Source: Erysipelotrichaceae bacterium UBA1783 (GTDB taxonomy: Bacteria > Bacillota_I > Bacilli_A > Erysipelotrichales > Erysipelotrichaceae). Taken from it: 7,010 nucleotides of DNA. Within the stretch, counting starts at the first letter, position 1; each line of letters opens with the position of its first letter. The notes below the pieces were generated by a model. The model did not search any database. It was not told where the DNA came from and saw only the letters and a list, made by a program, of their open reading frames with translations. This document shows positions 1-5,984 of this stretch, one piece after another. The position numbers were made by a program, and so were the translations under genes. The stretch covers positions 1 to 7,010 of the forward strand of contig DCGH01000106.1 in NCBI GenBank assembly GCA_002315205.1. The letters are read 5' to 3'.

Positions 1-719
1 TAGTTCATCAGGGTATGATTTTAGGCGCAAACAACATCAAAATGGGTAAGAGATTCCCAGAATTTATCGTAGATCCTAATGATATCGTTAGACTATATGG
101 CGCAGATACATTAAGACTTTATGAAATGTTTATGGGTCCATTAGAAGCAAGCAAGCCTTGGAGTGAACAGGGTGTTGAAGGTGCCAGAAAGTGGATTGAA
201 AGAGTATGGCGTCTATTCATGGAGACTGAAGGTAAGATTACTGAAGAAAAGACTCCTGAATTAGATTACAGCTATAACTATACTGTAAAGAAGGTTACAA
301 ATGATATTGATACATTAAACTTCAATACAGGTATTTCACAGATGATGATCTTTATCAATGACTGCTATAAGGCAGAAAAGGTAAACAAGGAAATGGCTAT
401 TAACTTTATTAAGCTATTAAGCCCAATCTGCCCTCATATCTGTGAAGAAATGTATAATCATTATACTGGTGAAGAAACATTGGCGTATGCTTCTTGGCCA
501 ACATATGATGAAGCTGCATTACAGAAGCAGGATGTTGAGTTTGCTGTACAGGTAAACGGCAAAATGAGAGGTAAGGTTGGTGCAGCTAAGACTGCAACTC
601 AGGATGAGGTATTAGAATTAGCTAAGCAGCTTCCAACAGTTATTGCTCAGATTGAAGGCAAGAATATCAGAAAGGTAATCTTCGTTGCTGGCAAGCTAAT
701 CAATATTATTGCTGCATAA
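1..719 (+). CDS. leuS: Leucyl-tRNA synthetase, C-terminal part (5' truncated by window edge)
   Basis: This is the end of the class I synthetase that charges tRNA-Leu with leucine in the cytoplasm. The frame is open from base 3 (V-H-Q-G-M-I-L-G), so the ATG at 15 is internal and the gene begins outside the window. About 238 of the roughly 800 residues usual for bacterial LeuS are visible. They include the KMSKS-loop region at 39-53, which here reads KMGKR. The highly typical stretch GADTLRLYEMFMGPLEASKPW follows in two overlapping parts (GADTLRLYEMF, then MGPLEASKPW), with the helical anticodon-binding domain after it (WIERVWRLF). The C-terminal domain closes the protein (VQVNGKMRGKV, then IRKVIFVAGKLINII). 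The Gly and Arg in the KMSKS loop, with one extra residue before the following Asp-Pro, differ from the common KMSKS(R/K)GN form. The frame is otherwise intact, so I take it as functional. It ends with TAA at 717-719. Identity is very secure from family knowledge. Confidence 0.97.
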   Translation, partial: VHQGMILGANNIKMGKRFPEFIVDPNDIVRLYGADTLRLYEMFMGPLEASKPWSEQGVEGARKWIERVWRLFMETEGKITEEKTPELDYSYNYTVKKVTNDIDTLNFNTGISQMMIFINDCYKAEKVNKEMAINFIKLLSPICPHICEEMYNHYTGEETLAYASWPTYDEAALQKQDVEFAVQVNGKMRGKVGAAKTATQDEVLELAKQLPTVIAQIEGKNIRKVIFVAGKLINIIAA

Positions 720-726
720 AAAATCA

Positions 727-751
727 AAGCAGGTGATATTTTCACCTGCTT
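727..751 (+). terminator. Stem-loop after leuS, weak or leaky terminator
   Basis: A perfect 10-bp stem (AAGCAGGTGA at 727-736 with TCACCTGCTT at 742-751) encloses a 5-base loop. The 3' side continues ACTTGT, not a run of T, so termination is probably partial. The next gene starts only 21 bases after the stem and no promoter is obvious between them. Readthrough from leuS into the downstream membrane protein is therefore plausible. Confidence 0.6.
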
Positions 752-772
752 ACTTGTAGAAAAGGATTAATT

Positions 773-1372
773 ATGGAATTAAAGGGTATAAAAAGATATC
801 TGTTATTTGCAATTGGTGCTTATACCTTAGGATTAGGTGTTGGCCTATGTAATTATGCAAATTTAGGTGTAGATCCAATGACTGTTTTTATGCTTGGACT
901 TTCAAAAATAATTAAGGTATCTTTAGGAACAATGAATCTTTTTGGCTCAATTGTTATGATGCTGATTGGTTATGTATATGATAAAAAATATGTAACCTGG
1001 GCGACGATTGTTGCAATGTTTATTGTATCTTTAGGTATTGATACCATTACAATCTTACATATCCCTTCACCAACAGCTTTAATTAGCTATATATGTCTGA
1101 TTGCTGGTGTATTAGTTTATACCTTTGGTATTGCATTATCCCAGGTTGCAAGCTGTGGACTAACAGCCTTTGACTGTATGATGTTTGGTTTTATGAAGCT
1201 AATGAATAAGGAATATCATTTTGTCAGATGGATTGTTGAGGGTGTAGCTTTAGCAGTAGGTATTTTACTAAAAGGAACCTTTGGTATTTGTACAATCATA
1301 ATTATTCTATTTGCTGGAAAGCTGGTAGAATTCTTTGTACACATTCTTTCAAAAAAACAGAAGGCTTTATAA
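773..1372 (+). CDS. YczE/YyaS/YitT-like integral membrane protein
   Basis: The product is a 199-residue, strongly hydrophobic protein with about five to six membrane segments (near residues 8-27, 52-68, 74-95, 102-124, 153-190) and a basic C-terminus (KKQK). The pattern around residues 20-46 (GLGVGLCNYANLGVDP, then GLSK) is typical of the YczE family of Bacillota membrane proteins, whose substrate is unknown to me. A similar pattern recurs at about residues 117-142 (TFGIALSQVASCGLTAFD, then GFMK), which suggests an old internal duplication. The start is supported by AAAAGGA at 760-766, six bases before the ATG. The gene lies 53 bases after leuS and may depend on leuS readthrough. Its TAA at 1370-1372 sits in the loop of the shared terminator and overlaps the end of the convergent gene by six bases. 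Family call is fairly sure; no function can be assigned from sequence. Confidence 0.85.
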   Translation: MELKGIKRYLLFAIGAYTLGLGVGLCNYANLGVDPMTVFMLGLSKIIKVSLGTMNLFGSIVMMLIGYVYDKKYVTWATIVAMFIVSLGIDTITILHIPSPTALISYICLIAGVLVYTFGIALSQVASCGLTAFDCMMFGFMKLMNKEYHFVRWIVEGVALAVGILLKGTFGICTIIIILFAGKLVEFFVHILSKKQKAL

Positions 1373-1390
1373 AAGGCCTTCTTTTATTTT
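1351..1390. terminator. Bidirectional Rho-independent terminator shared by two convergent genes
   Basis: The stem pairs 1359-1368 with 1373-1382 (AGAAGGC with GCCTTCT, plus three inner pairs, one of them T-G) around a 4-base loop. The plus strand continues TTTATTTT. The opposite strand has seven T opposite A1351-A1357. It can therefore stop transcription in both directions. Both stop codons (plus-strand TAA 1370-1372, minus-strand TAA 1369-1367) lie within the hairpin. Confidence 0.88.
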
Positions 1391-2185
1391 GGTTAATATA
1401 GCTGCAACTCCATGGTTATCAACACTTTCTGTTACCATGTTTGCAAATTCCTTAATTTCATCTTTTGCATTTCCCATGGCAATTGACAATCCGACAGCTT
1501 CAAACATTGGGATATCAATAGAACTATCACCGATGCCTATGGTATTTTTCTTTTTGTATCCTAGCTGTTTTGTAATATATCTAACAGCGGATCCTTTACT
1601 GATTCCTTTAGCAGATAATTCACCAAAGCTCTTTTCTTTTCCACCCCAGAAAATATGCTGATAACTTGGAAATAGCTTCTGGATTTCATTTTTTTGATCC
1701 ATTGTATTCAACAAATATGAAATTCGATAAACATGTTCTGTTTCAAAATCAATTGCATCCATTAAGGAATCATATTGATGAACAGATTGATTAATATCTT
1801 TTTGATGATAAATCAGATATTCCTTGTATCTCTGATTGGCAATTGATTTATATCCCAAAGAGCAGAAGTTACCTTTGTTGGTTTCTAAATAAAACTCAAT
1901 ATGCTCCTTAATAAAGTATTGAAGTATTTTTTTTACATTTCTAGAGGGAATAGTAAGCTCTCTAACGATATTTTGATTCTGGATGATAAATGAACCATTC
2001 AAACAGATAAAGCTATCGTGTAATGATTTAATACATTCAGGGATATCATAGTAGTTTCTTCCAGTCGTAATAAAAATATCATTATCGTTTTTTGCCAAAA
2101 GAAAAGCATCTCTATCAGCATCAGACAGCTTTAAATCGTTATTCAATAATGTACCATCAATATCAATAAACAGTAATTTCTTCAT
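1367..2185 (-). CDS. Cof-type HAD-IIB hydrolase (phosphatase)
   Basis: This 272-residue cytoplasmic protein belongs to the haloacid dehalogenase superfamily, class IIB (Cof type). Members usually dephosphorylate sugar phosphates, nucleotides or flavin precursors; the substrate here cannot be read from sequence. Motif I is DIDGT at residues 8-12, with D8 the expected nucleophile and D10 the acid/base. Motif II is ITTGR at 39-43, the motif III lysine is probably K197 in GISKGSA, and motif IV is GDSSID at 219-224 with D220 and D224 for magnesium. The usual Asn of GDxxND is Ile223 here, a mild deviation. The C2 cap fills the middle. The start is fixed because motif I begins seven residues in and no other start fits. 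However, no convincing Shine-Dalgarno site precedes the ATG (upstream on the coding strand is TTATTAATTTTTT), so translation may be weak or rely on the AU-rich leader. It is divergent from the zinc-ribbon gene and convergent with the membrane protein. Confidence 0.92.
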   Translation of the reverse strand: MKKLLFIDIDGTLLNNDLKLSDADRDAFLLAKNDNDIFITTGRNYYDIPECIKSLHDSFICLNGSFIIQNQNIVRELTIPSRNVKKILQYFIKEHIEFYLETNKGNFCSLGYKSIANQRYKEYLIYHQKDINQSVHQYDSLMDAIDFETEHVYRISYLLNTMDQKNEIQKLFPSYQHIFWGGKEKSFGELSAKGISKGSAVRYITKQLGYKKKNTIGIGDSSIDIPMFEAVGLSIAMGNAKDEIKEFANMVTESVDNHGVAAILTKIKEGLL

Positions 2186-2224
2186 AAAAAATTAATAACA
2201 TAGTTCTTGAAAAAACTCAACTTT

Positions 2225-2253
2225 TTGTCAATAATCTATCTATATATTACAAT
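2225..2253 (+). promoter_or_regulatory. Candidate sigma-A promoter P1 for the zinc-ribbon/SHOCT gene
   Basis: A TTGTCA box at 2225-2230 is spaced 17 bases from TACAAT at 2248-2253, close to the vegetative consensus. The start would be near 2260, giving a leader of about 38 bases. The same site read on the minus strand contains a perfect TTGACA (2231-2226) facing the HAD gene. However, no good -10 lies at normal distance on that side; the nearest, TATGTT at 2202-2197, is 23 bases away. Confidence 0.6.
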
Positions 2254-2263
2254 TGCTTTATTG

Positions 2264-2272
2264 TGATATAAT
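2264..2272 (+). promoter_or_regulatory. Candidate extended -10 promoter P2
   Basis: TGATATAAT is a perfect extended -10 element (TGn then TATAAT). No -35 box is found at the correct distance, which is common for extended -10 promoters. The start would be near 2279, about 19 bases before the ATG at 2298. P1 and P2 may act together, or only one may be used. Confidence 0.5.
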
Positions 2273-2297
2273 GATGTAAGAAAGTTGAGGAAAAATA

Positions 2298-3110
2298 ATG
2301 GAGGGTTATTGTTCAGTTTGTGGAAAGAGATTAGGAATGTTTGTTTCTTTCTGTGATTTAAAGAATGGTAATATCTGTTCTGATTGTGTAAAAAAAGCCG
2401 GATTTAATTTCAATAGTGATGATGATATTACAACACTTGAGAATTTAAGAGTAGAGGATATTGTTGAAAAGATTTCTTTTATTGAAGAAAATAGATTCAG
2501 ACCAAATACTGTTTGTTCTACTTTAGCATTTGATGATGACAAGATGGTATTAAGAGTGAATGAAAATGGATGTGAATATTACTACAACTACCAGGATATC
2601 GTTTCCTATGAGTATTTAAAGGATGATAAGCCAGAGATTACTGGCGGTATTGGTGGAGCAGCCATCGGTTCTATTTTTGGTCTTCCTGGAATGATTATTG
2701 GTGGTGCATTAGGTAGTGGAATTTTAGGTAAGTATGTTAATTCTATTACGATTCGCTTTGTGACAAATGATCATGGTGTAAGAACTCACAATATTCAACT
2801 TTTAAATGAAAGAGTATCTGAAACTTCTACAGAATTTACGAATGCTGAAGCAGAGGCTTATAAGATGGTGACTGCTTTTGATCATGCAGCTGAATTAGTA
2901 AAGGGTGCAAAATATGAATCAATTGTAGAGCCTGTCATTGAGAGAAAGGTAGAAAAGCCTGTAGAGCAGAAGGCTACAATTCAGGTAAATGAGCCAAAGA
3001 AAACAACTAGTATTGCAGATGAAATTCTAAGATATAAGGAATTGTTGGATTGTGGTGCAATTACCAAAGAAGAATTTGATGCTGTAAAAAAGAAATTATT
3101 AGGAATTTAA
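2298..3110 (+). CDS. Zinc-ribbon, glycine-rich and SHOCT domain protein of unknown function
   Basis: This 270-residue protein has three visible parts. Residues 5-30 form a four-cysteine zinc ribbon (C5-S-V-C8, then C27-S-D-C30 after a KNGNIC turn), resembling the short N-terminal ribbons annotated as DUF4428. Residues 75-185 look beta-rich (MVLRVNENGCEYYYNYQDIVSYEYL), rather like a PH-type fold. That region is interrupted by a glycine-rich hydrophobic stretch at about 116-144 (GGIGGAAIGSIFG, then GGALGSGILG), which could insert in or associate with a membrane as a glycine zipper. After a charged, proline-containing linker (about 205-236), residues 237-270 match the SHOCT motif (ADEILRYKELLDCGAITKEEF, split here as ADEILRYKELL and DCGAITKEEF), usually a short C-terminal oligomerisation or peptide-binding helix pair. 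No signal peptide is seen. The ATG follows GAGG (2287-2290) by seven bases. It appears monocistronic, with its own promoters and a terminator. The biological role is unknown; domain calls are from pattern recognition. Confidence 0.82.
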   Translation: MEGYCSVCGKRLGMFVSFCDLKNGNICSDCVKKAGFNFNSDDDITTLENLRVEDIVEKISFIEENRFRPNTVCSTLAFDDDKMVLRVNENGCEYYYNYQDIVSYEYLKDDKPEITGGIGGAAIGSIFGLPGMIIGGALGSGILGKYVNSITIRFVTNDHGVRTHNIQLLNERVSETSTEFTNAEAEAYKMVTAFDHAAELVKGAKYESIVEPVIERKVEKPVEQKATIQVNEPKKTTSIADEILRYKELLDCGAITKEEFDAVKKKLLGI

Positions 3111-3124
3111 TTTTAAATCATAAG

Positions 3125-3161
3125 AAAAGGGAGCAGTTCATTAATTGAACTCTCCCTTTTT
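3125..3161. terminator. Bidirectional Rho-independent terminator between zinc-ribbon gene and copA
   Basis: AAAAGGGAG (3125-3133) pairs with CTCCCTTTT (3152-3160). The stem continues past a bulged C3134 with AGTTCA (3135-3140) against TGAACT (3146-3151) around a 5-base loop. T-rich ends are available on both strands. It ends 15 bases after the plus-strand stop and six bases past the copA stop, so it serves both convergent genes. Confidence 0.85.
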
Positions 3162-3166
3162 AACGA

Positions 3167-3376
3167 TTAATCAATTGCTGTAACTTCGTAGTCCTTTGCT
3201 TCAACAGCTGCCTTAAGAATATCGTTATCAACATCCTTACTTAAATTAACAACTGCGGTACCTTTTTCAAAGTCAGCTACAGCTGATTCAACACCGTCTA
3301 ATGCTTCTAATGCTTTTCTAACACTAGCTTCACAATGATGACACATCATACCTTCAACATAAATTGTTTTTTCCAT
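3167..3376 (-). CDS. copZ: Candidate nested CopZ-like copper chaperone started inside copA
   Basis: Codon 766 of copA is an ATG (3376-3374) from which exactly 69 residues run to the shared stop, the usual size of a free CopZ chaperone. The product is one HMA domain beginning MEKTIYVEGMMCHHC, with the copper-binding pair at residues 12 and 15 of the short form. On the coding strand AAGGAGG (3391-3385) precedes this ATG by eight bases, as strong a ribosome site as any in the window and better than that of copA itself. Free CopZ proteins carry Cu(I) to CopA and CsoR, so independent production would make sense in this operon. Whether ribosomes really start here, and whether the fused form also accumulates, is inference. 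The alternative is that the region is used only as the C-terminal domain of CopA. Confidence 0.5.
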   Translation of the reverse strand: MEKTIYVEGMMCHHCEASVRKALEALDGVESAVADFEKGTAVVNLSKDVDNDILKAAVEAKDYEVTAID

Positions 3377-5671
3377 TCTCTTTTCCTCCTTGATAATGAT
3401 TTCCTCTAAAGAAACAGATTTGATTTTTTTATCATTTGCATCATTATAAACCTGAGTCAGATTTAATCTTAATGCATTTGTTACAACTAAAAAGCTTGAT
3501 AGGCTCATGCTTGCTGCACCAAACATCGGATTCATTTTCCAGCCTAATAAAGAAATAAAGACACCTGCTGCTAATGGGATACCAATGATATTGTAGCCAA
3601 AAGCCCAGAATAGATTTTCATAAATATTTGTTAGTGTTTTTCTAGATAAACGAATGGCGCCTACTGCATCCATTAGAGTGCTTTTCATTAGTACAACATC
3701 AGCTGCATCAATAGCTACATCACTACCTGCACCAATCGCAATACCAATATCAGCACTTGTCAAAGCTGGTGCATCATTGATACCATCACCAACCATCGCA
3801 ACCTTACCATATTGCTTAAGCTGCTGGATAATGGATTGCTTTCCATCTGGTAGAACGGAAGCAATGACCTTATCAACACCTGCTTTACTACCAATTGCCT
3901 TAGCAGTTTTTTCATTATCTCCAGTAATCATTACAACCCTGATACCCATATTTTTTAGCTGATTGATTGCTTCCTTGGAATCATTTTTCATTTGATCAGC
4001 AACAGCAATAATACCGATAATAGCGTCATTTTCCTTAAATAACAGAGGCGTTTTACCTTGAGATGATAATTCATCCATCTTTATAGAAATGCTTTCAGGA
4101 ATGCTTCCAATCGCCTTTTTGTTACCGGCAATAATTGTTTTTCCTTGAATAGCTGCACTGACACCAGAGCCTACTAAAGCTTTGAATCCTTCTGTTGGAT
4201 AATAATCATTTGGATCGCAGGCAGCAGTAATTGCTTTAGCTAAAGGATGCTCTGAATTTCTCTCAACAGAATTAGCTATTTTTAATAGCTCCTTCTCACT
4301 GATTTCACTAGTAGGAATAATATCTGTAATTTCAGGGGTACCATTGGTAATGGTTCCTGTTTTATCCAAAGCAACAATCTGTACCTTTCCTGCTTCTTCT
4401 AAAGAAACAGCAGTTTTAAATAAAATACCATTTTTTGCTCCAACACCATTACCGACCATAATTGCTACAGGAGTTGCTAAGCCTAAAGCACAAGGACAGC
4501 TGATGACTAGCACCGAGATAGCTCTTGCAATGGCAAAACCAAAGCTTTCACCTAATAATAACCAGATTAGAAATGTGACAAGTGCAATGGAGCAGACTGC
4601 TGGAACAAATATTCCTGAAACCTTATCTGCGATTTTAGCAATTGGTGCTTTTGTGGCTGCGGCATCAGATACCATTTTAATAATTTGCGATAAGGTAGTA
4701 TCGTCACCAACACGTGTTGCTTTACATCTGATAAAACCTTGCTGGTTGATTGTAGCTGCAGAAACCTTATCATTAACTGTTTTATCTACAGGGATACTTT
4801 CTCCAGTTAATGCTGCTTCATTGATGGAACTTTCACCTTCGATAATGATTCCATCGGTAGGAATAGATTCTCCAGGTCTAACAACAAAGATTTCATTGAC
4901 CTGTAAGTCTTCAATTGGAATTGTAATTTCTTTATTGTTTCTAATGACATTAGCTGTTTTAGGAGCAAGCTTCATTAAGCTCTTTAGAGCATCTGTAGTT
5001 CTTCCTTTGGATTTTGCTTCCAGCATTTTACCAACAGTAATCAATGCTAAAATCATAGCAGCAGACTCAAAATAGAATTCATCCATGTATTTCATTACAA
5101 TAGCCATATCACCTTTGACATAGCCATCACTCATCGCAAAAAGAGCATATACACTATATATAAAGGCAGAACCGCTACCTAATGCAACTAAGGTATCCAT
5201 ATTAGGTGCTTTATGAATAATTCCTTTAAAGCCTGAAATAAAGAACTTCTGGTTAATAATCATAACAATGGCAGAAAGGATTAATTGAATTAATCCCATA
5301 GCCATATGATTATTCTCAATGACCTTTGGTAAAGGGAAAGAAAACATCATATGTCCCATAGAGAAATACATCAATACTAGTAAAAATCCAATAGAGTAGA
5401 ATAATCTTCTTTTTAGCTTTGGTGTTTCATGGTCTGTTAATGCTTCTTCTTCGTTTTCTTTTTTTATTTGAGCACCTTTTATGGAAGCACCATAGCCAGC
5501 TTCTTCCACAGCTTTAATAATATCATAGCTATTTGCGGTTCCTTCTACACTCATAGAATTTGTCAATAAGGAAACAGCACAATTAGTAACACCACTTACA
5601 CCCTTGACTGCTTTTTCAACACGAGTAGAGCAGGCAGCACAGCTCATTCCTGTAACATTATATTGTTCCAT
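3167..5671 (-). CDS. copA: Cu(I)-exporting P1B-type ATPase with C-terminal CopZ-like domain
   Basis: This 834-residue membrane pump uses ATP to export Cu(I) from the cytoplasm. An N-terminal heavy-metal-associated (HMA) domain at 1-66 has GMSCAAC, with metal ligands C11 and C14. Eight membrane segments are expected, as usual for P1B pumps (roughly 90-112, 125-142, 155-180, 193-215, 352-373, 378-400, 684-706, 714-735). The actuator has TGES at 289-292. The membrane copper site has CPC at 392-394, YN at 693-694 and MSLSS at 722-726, which together mark the Cu(I) (P1B-1) class. The phosphorylation motif is DKTGT with D436, the nucleotide-domain SEHP is at 473-476, and GDGINDAP is at 628-635. Unusually, after the last membrane segment and a charged linker the frame continues into a second full HMA domain (766-834, GMMCHHC with C777 and C780). 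The linker keeps a Shine-Dalgarno site and an in-frame ATG. The start ATG follows AGAGG by seven bases, and the gene is 10 bases after csoR in the same operon. Confidence 0.96.
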   Translation of the reverse strand: MEQYNVTGMSCAACSTRVEKAVKGVSGVTNCAVSLLTNSMSVEGTANSYDIIKAVEEAGYGASIKGAQIKKENEEEALTDHETPKLKRRLFYSIGFLLVLMYFSMGHMMFSFPLPKVIENNHMAMGLIQLILSAIVMIINQKFFISGFKGIIHKAPNMDTLVALGSGSAFIYSVYALFAMSDGYVKGDMAIVMKYMDEFYFESAAMILALITVGKMLEAKSKGRTTDALKSLMKLAPKTANVIRNNKEITIPIEDLQVNEIFVVRPGESIPTDGIIIEGESSINEAALTGESIPVDKTVNDKVSAATINQQGFIRCKATRVGDDTTLSQIIKMVSDAAATKAPIAKIADKVSGIFVPAVCSIALVTFLIWLLLGESFGFAIARAISVLVISCPCALGLATPVAIMVGNGVGAKNGILFKTAVSLEEAGKVQIVALDKTGTITNGTPEITDIIPTSEISEKELLKIANSVERNSEHPLAKAITAACDPNDYYPTEGFKALVGSGVSAAIQGKTIIAGNKKAIGSIPESISIKMDELSSQGKTPLLFKENDAIIGIIAVADQMKNDSKEAINQLKNMGIRVVMITGDNEKTAKAIGSKAGVDKVIASVLPDGKQSIIQQLKQYGKVAMVGDGINDAPALTSADIGIAIGAGSDVAIDAADVVLMKSTLMDAVGAIRLSRKTLTNIYENLFWAFGYNIIGIPLAAGVFISLLGWKMNPMFGAASMSLSSFLVVTNALRLNLTQVYNDANDKKIKSVSLEEIIIKEEKRMEKTIYVEGMMCHHCEASVRKALEALDGVESAVADFEKGTAVVNLSKDVDNDILKAAVEAKDYEVTAID
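3377..3391 (-). promoter_or_regulatory. Internal Shine-Dalgarno site within the copA frame
   Basis: The coding strand carries AAGGAGG (3391-3385) and eight purines (AAAAGAGA) before an in-frame ATG. In the copA frame these bases encode Lys-Glu-Glu-Lys-Arg, residues 761-765 of the linker. This looks like a former intergenic ribosome site absorbed into one frame, still able to drive a separate CopZ. Confidence 0.6.
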
Positions 5672-5684
5672 TGTGATACCTCTA
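5672..5684 (-). promoter_or_regulatory. copA ribosome site overlapping the csoR stop codon
   Basis: The coding strand reads TAGAGG and then TATCACA before the copA ATG. The TAG is the csoR stop, and AGAGG is a moderate Shine-Dalgarno site seven bases from the start. The overlap suggests translational coupling of copA to csoR. Confidence 0.6.
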
Positions 5685-5984
5685 TTTAATTAGCCTTGCT
5701 AATGTTTCATTTAATTCATCAACAATATTCTCATCACCATTTTTAATATCTCTAACAACACAATTAGATATATGCTGCTTTAATAGTTCTCTATTAAAGG
5801 CACTAATAGCACTGCTAACAGCACTGGATTGAACTAAAATATCATTACAGTAAGCCTCAGATTCAATCATTTTTTTGATGCCACGAATCTGTCCTTCAAT
5901 TCTGTTTAATCTATTTAAAAGTTTTTTTACGGTTTCTTCATCACGTTCTGTACTTTTGCAGCAACAGCATTTCTTTTCTTCCAT
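5682..5984 (-). CDS. csoR: CsoR-family copper-sensing transcriptional repressor
   Basis: This 100-residue all-helical protein belongs to the CsoR/RcnR family (DUF156). Members bind operator DNA without copper and release it on binding Cu(I). The core NRLNRIEGQIRGIKKMI near residues 24-40 is typical. The Cu(I) ligand triad is Cys46, His71 and Cys75; the spacing of 25 and 4 residues matches the Mycobacterium CsoR triad C36-H61-C65, and Y45 precedes the first Cys. Four consecutive cysteines at residues 6-9, just before the core, could bind extra metal. I choose the ATG at 5984, because GGAGG (5994-5990) lies five bases upstream. The in-frame GTG at 5996 falls on that ribosome site and would add only Val-Glu-Val-Val. 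It is the first gene of a csoR-copA operon, with its operator directly upstream, so autoregulation is likely. Confidence 0.94.
   Translation of the reverse strand: MEEKKCCCCKSTERDEETVKKLLNRLNRIEGQIRGIKKMIESEAYCNDILVQSSAVSSAISAFNRELLKQHISNCVVRDIKNGDENIVDELNETLARLIK

Larger units (their letters stand above)
2216..2289. repeat. 9-bp inverted repeat flanking a promoter region
   Basis: CTCAACTTT at 2216-2224 is the exact reverse complement of AAAGTTGAG at 2281-2289, with 56 bases between them. The right arm overlaps the Shine-Dalgarno bases of the downstream gene (GAGG 2287-2290). Both promoter candidates lie between the arms or touch the left one. It could be a pair of operator half-sites or a long-range RNA pairing. 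Chance is also possible in AT-rich DNA. Confidence 0.35.

Noticed and set aside
720..772. A riboswitch or T-box in the leuS to membrane-protein gap
   Set aside because: Only 53 bases with a single simple hairpin; no room or motif for a T-box or known riboswitch.
1335..1661. A 108-codon plus-strand frame running from the end of the membrane protein gene into the HAD gene
   Set aside because: It crosses the strong terminator and is antisense to conserved HAD motif IV; no supporting start signal.
2306..2542. A 78-codon minus-strand frame inside the zinc-ribbon gene
   Set aside because: Serine-rich shadow product of the AT-rich sense codons, with no independent evidence.
3374..3397. Possible sequencing error or lost stop joining separate copA and copZ genes
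   Set aside because: The join is in frame without a stop across the whole linker, and to my knowledge ATPases with a C-terminal HMA domain occur in related bacteria, so I treat the fusion as real. Raw reads could still settle it.
3654..3962. A 102-codon plus-strand frame antisense to the copA nucleotide-binding region
   Set aside because: Shadow of GDGINDAP-region codons; no promoter or ribosome site.
4567..4773. A 68-codon minus-strand frame overlapping copA in another phase
   Set aside because: Lies wholly within a conserved part of copA and has no start context.
4344..5075. A 243-codon open frame on the plus strand antisense to copA
   Set aside because: It mirrors the conserved copA coding frame, has low-complexity composition typical of a shadow frame, and shows no ribosome site or family resemblance.
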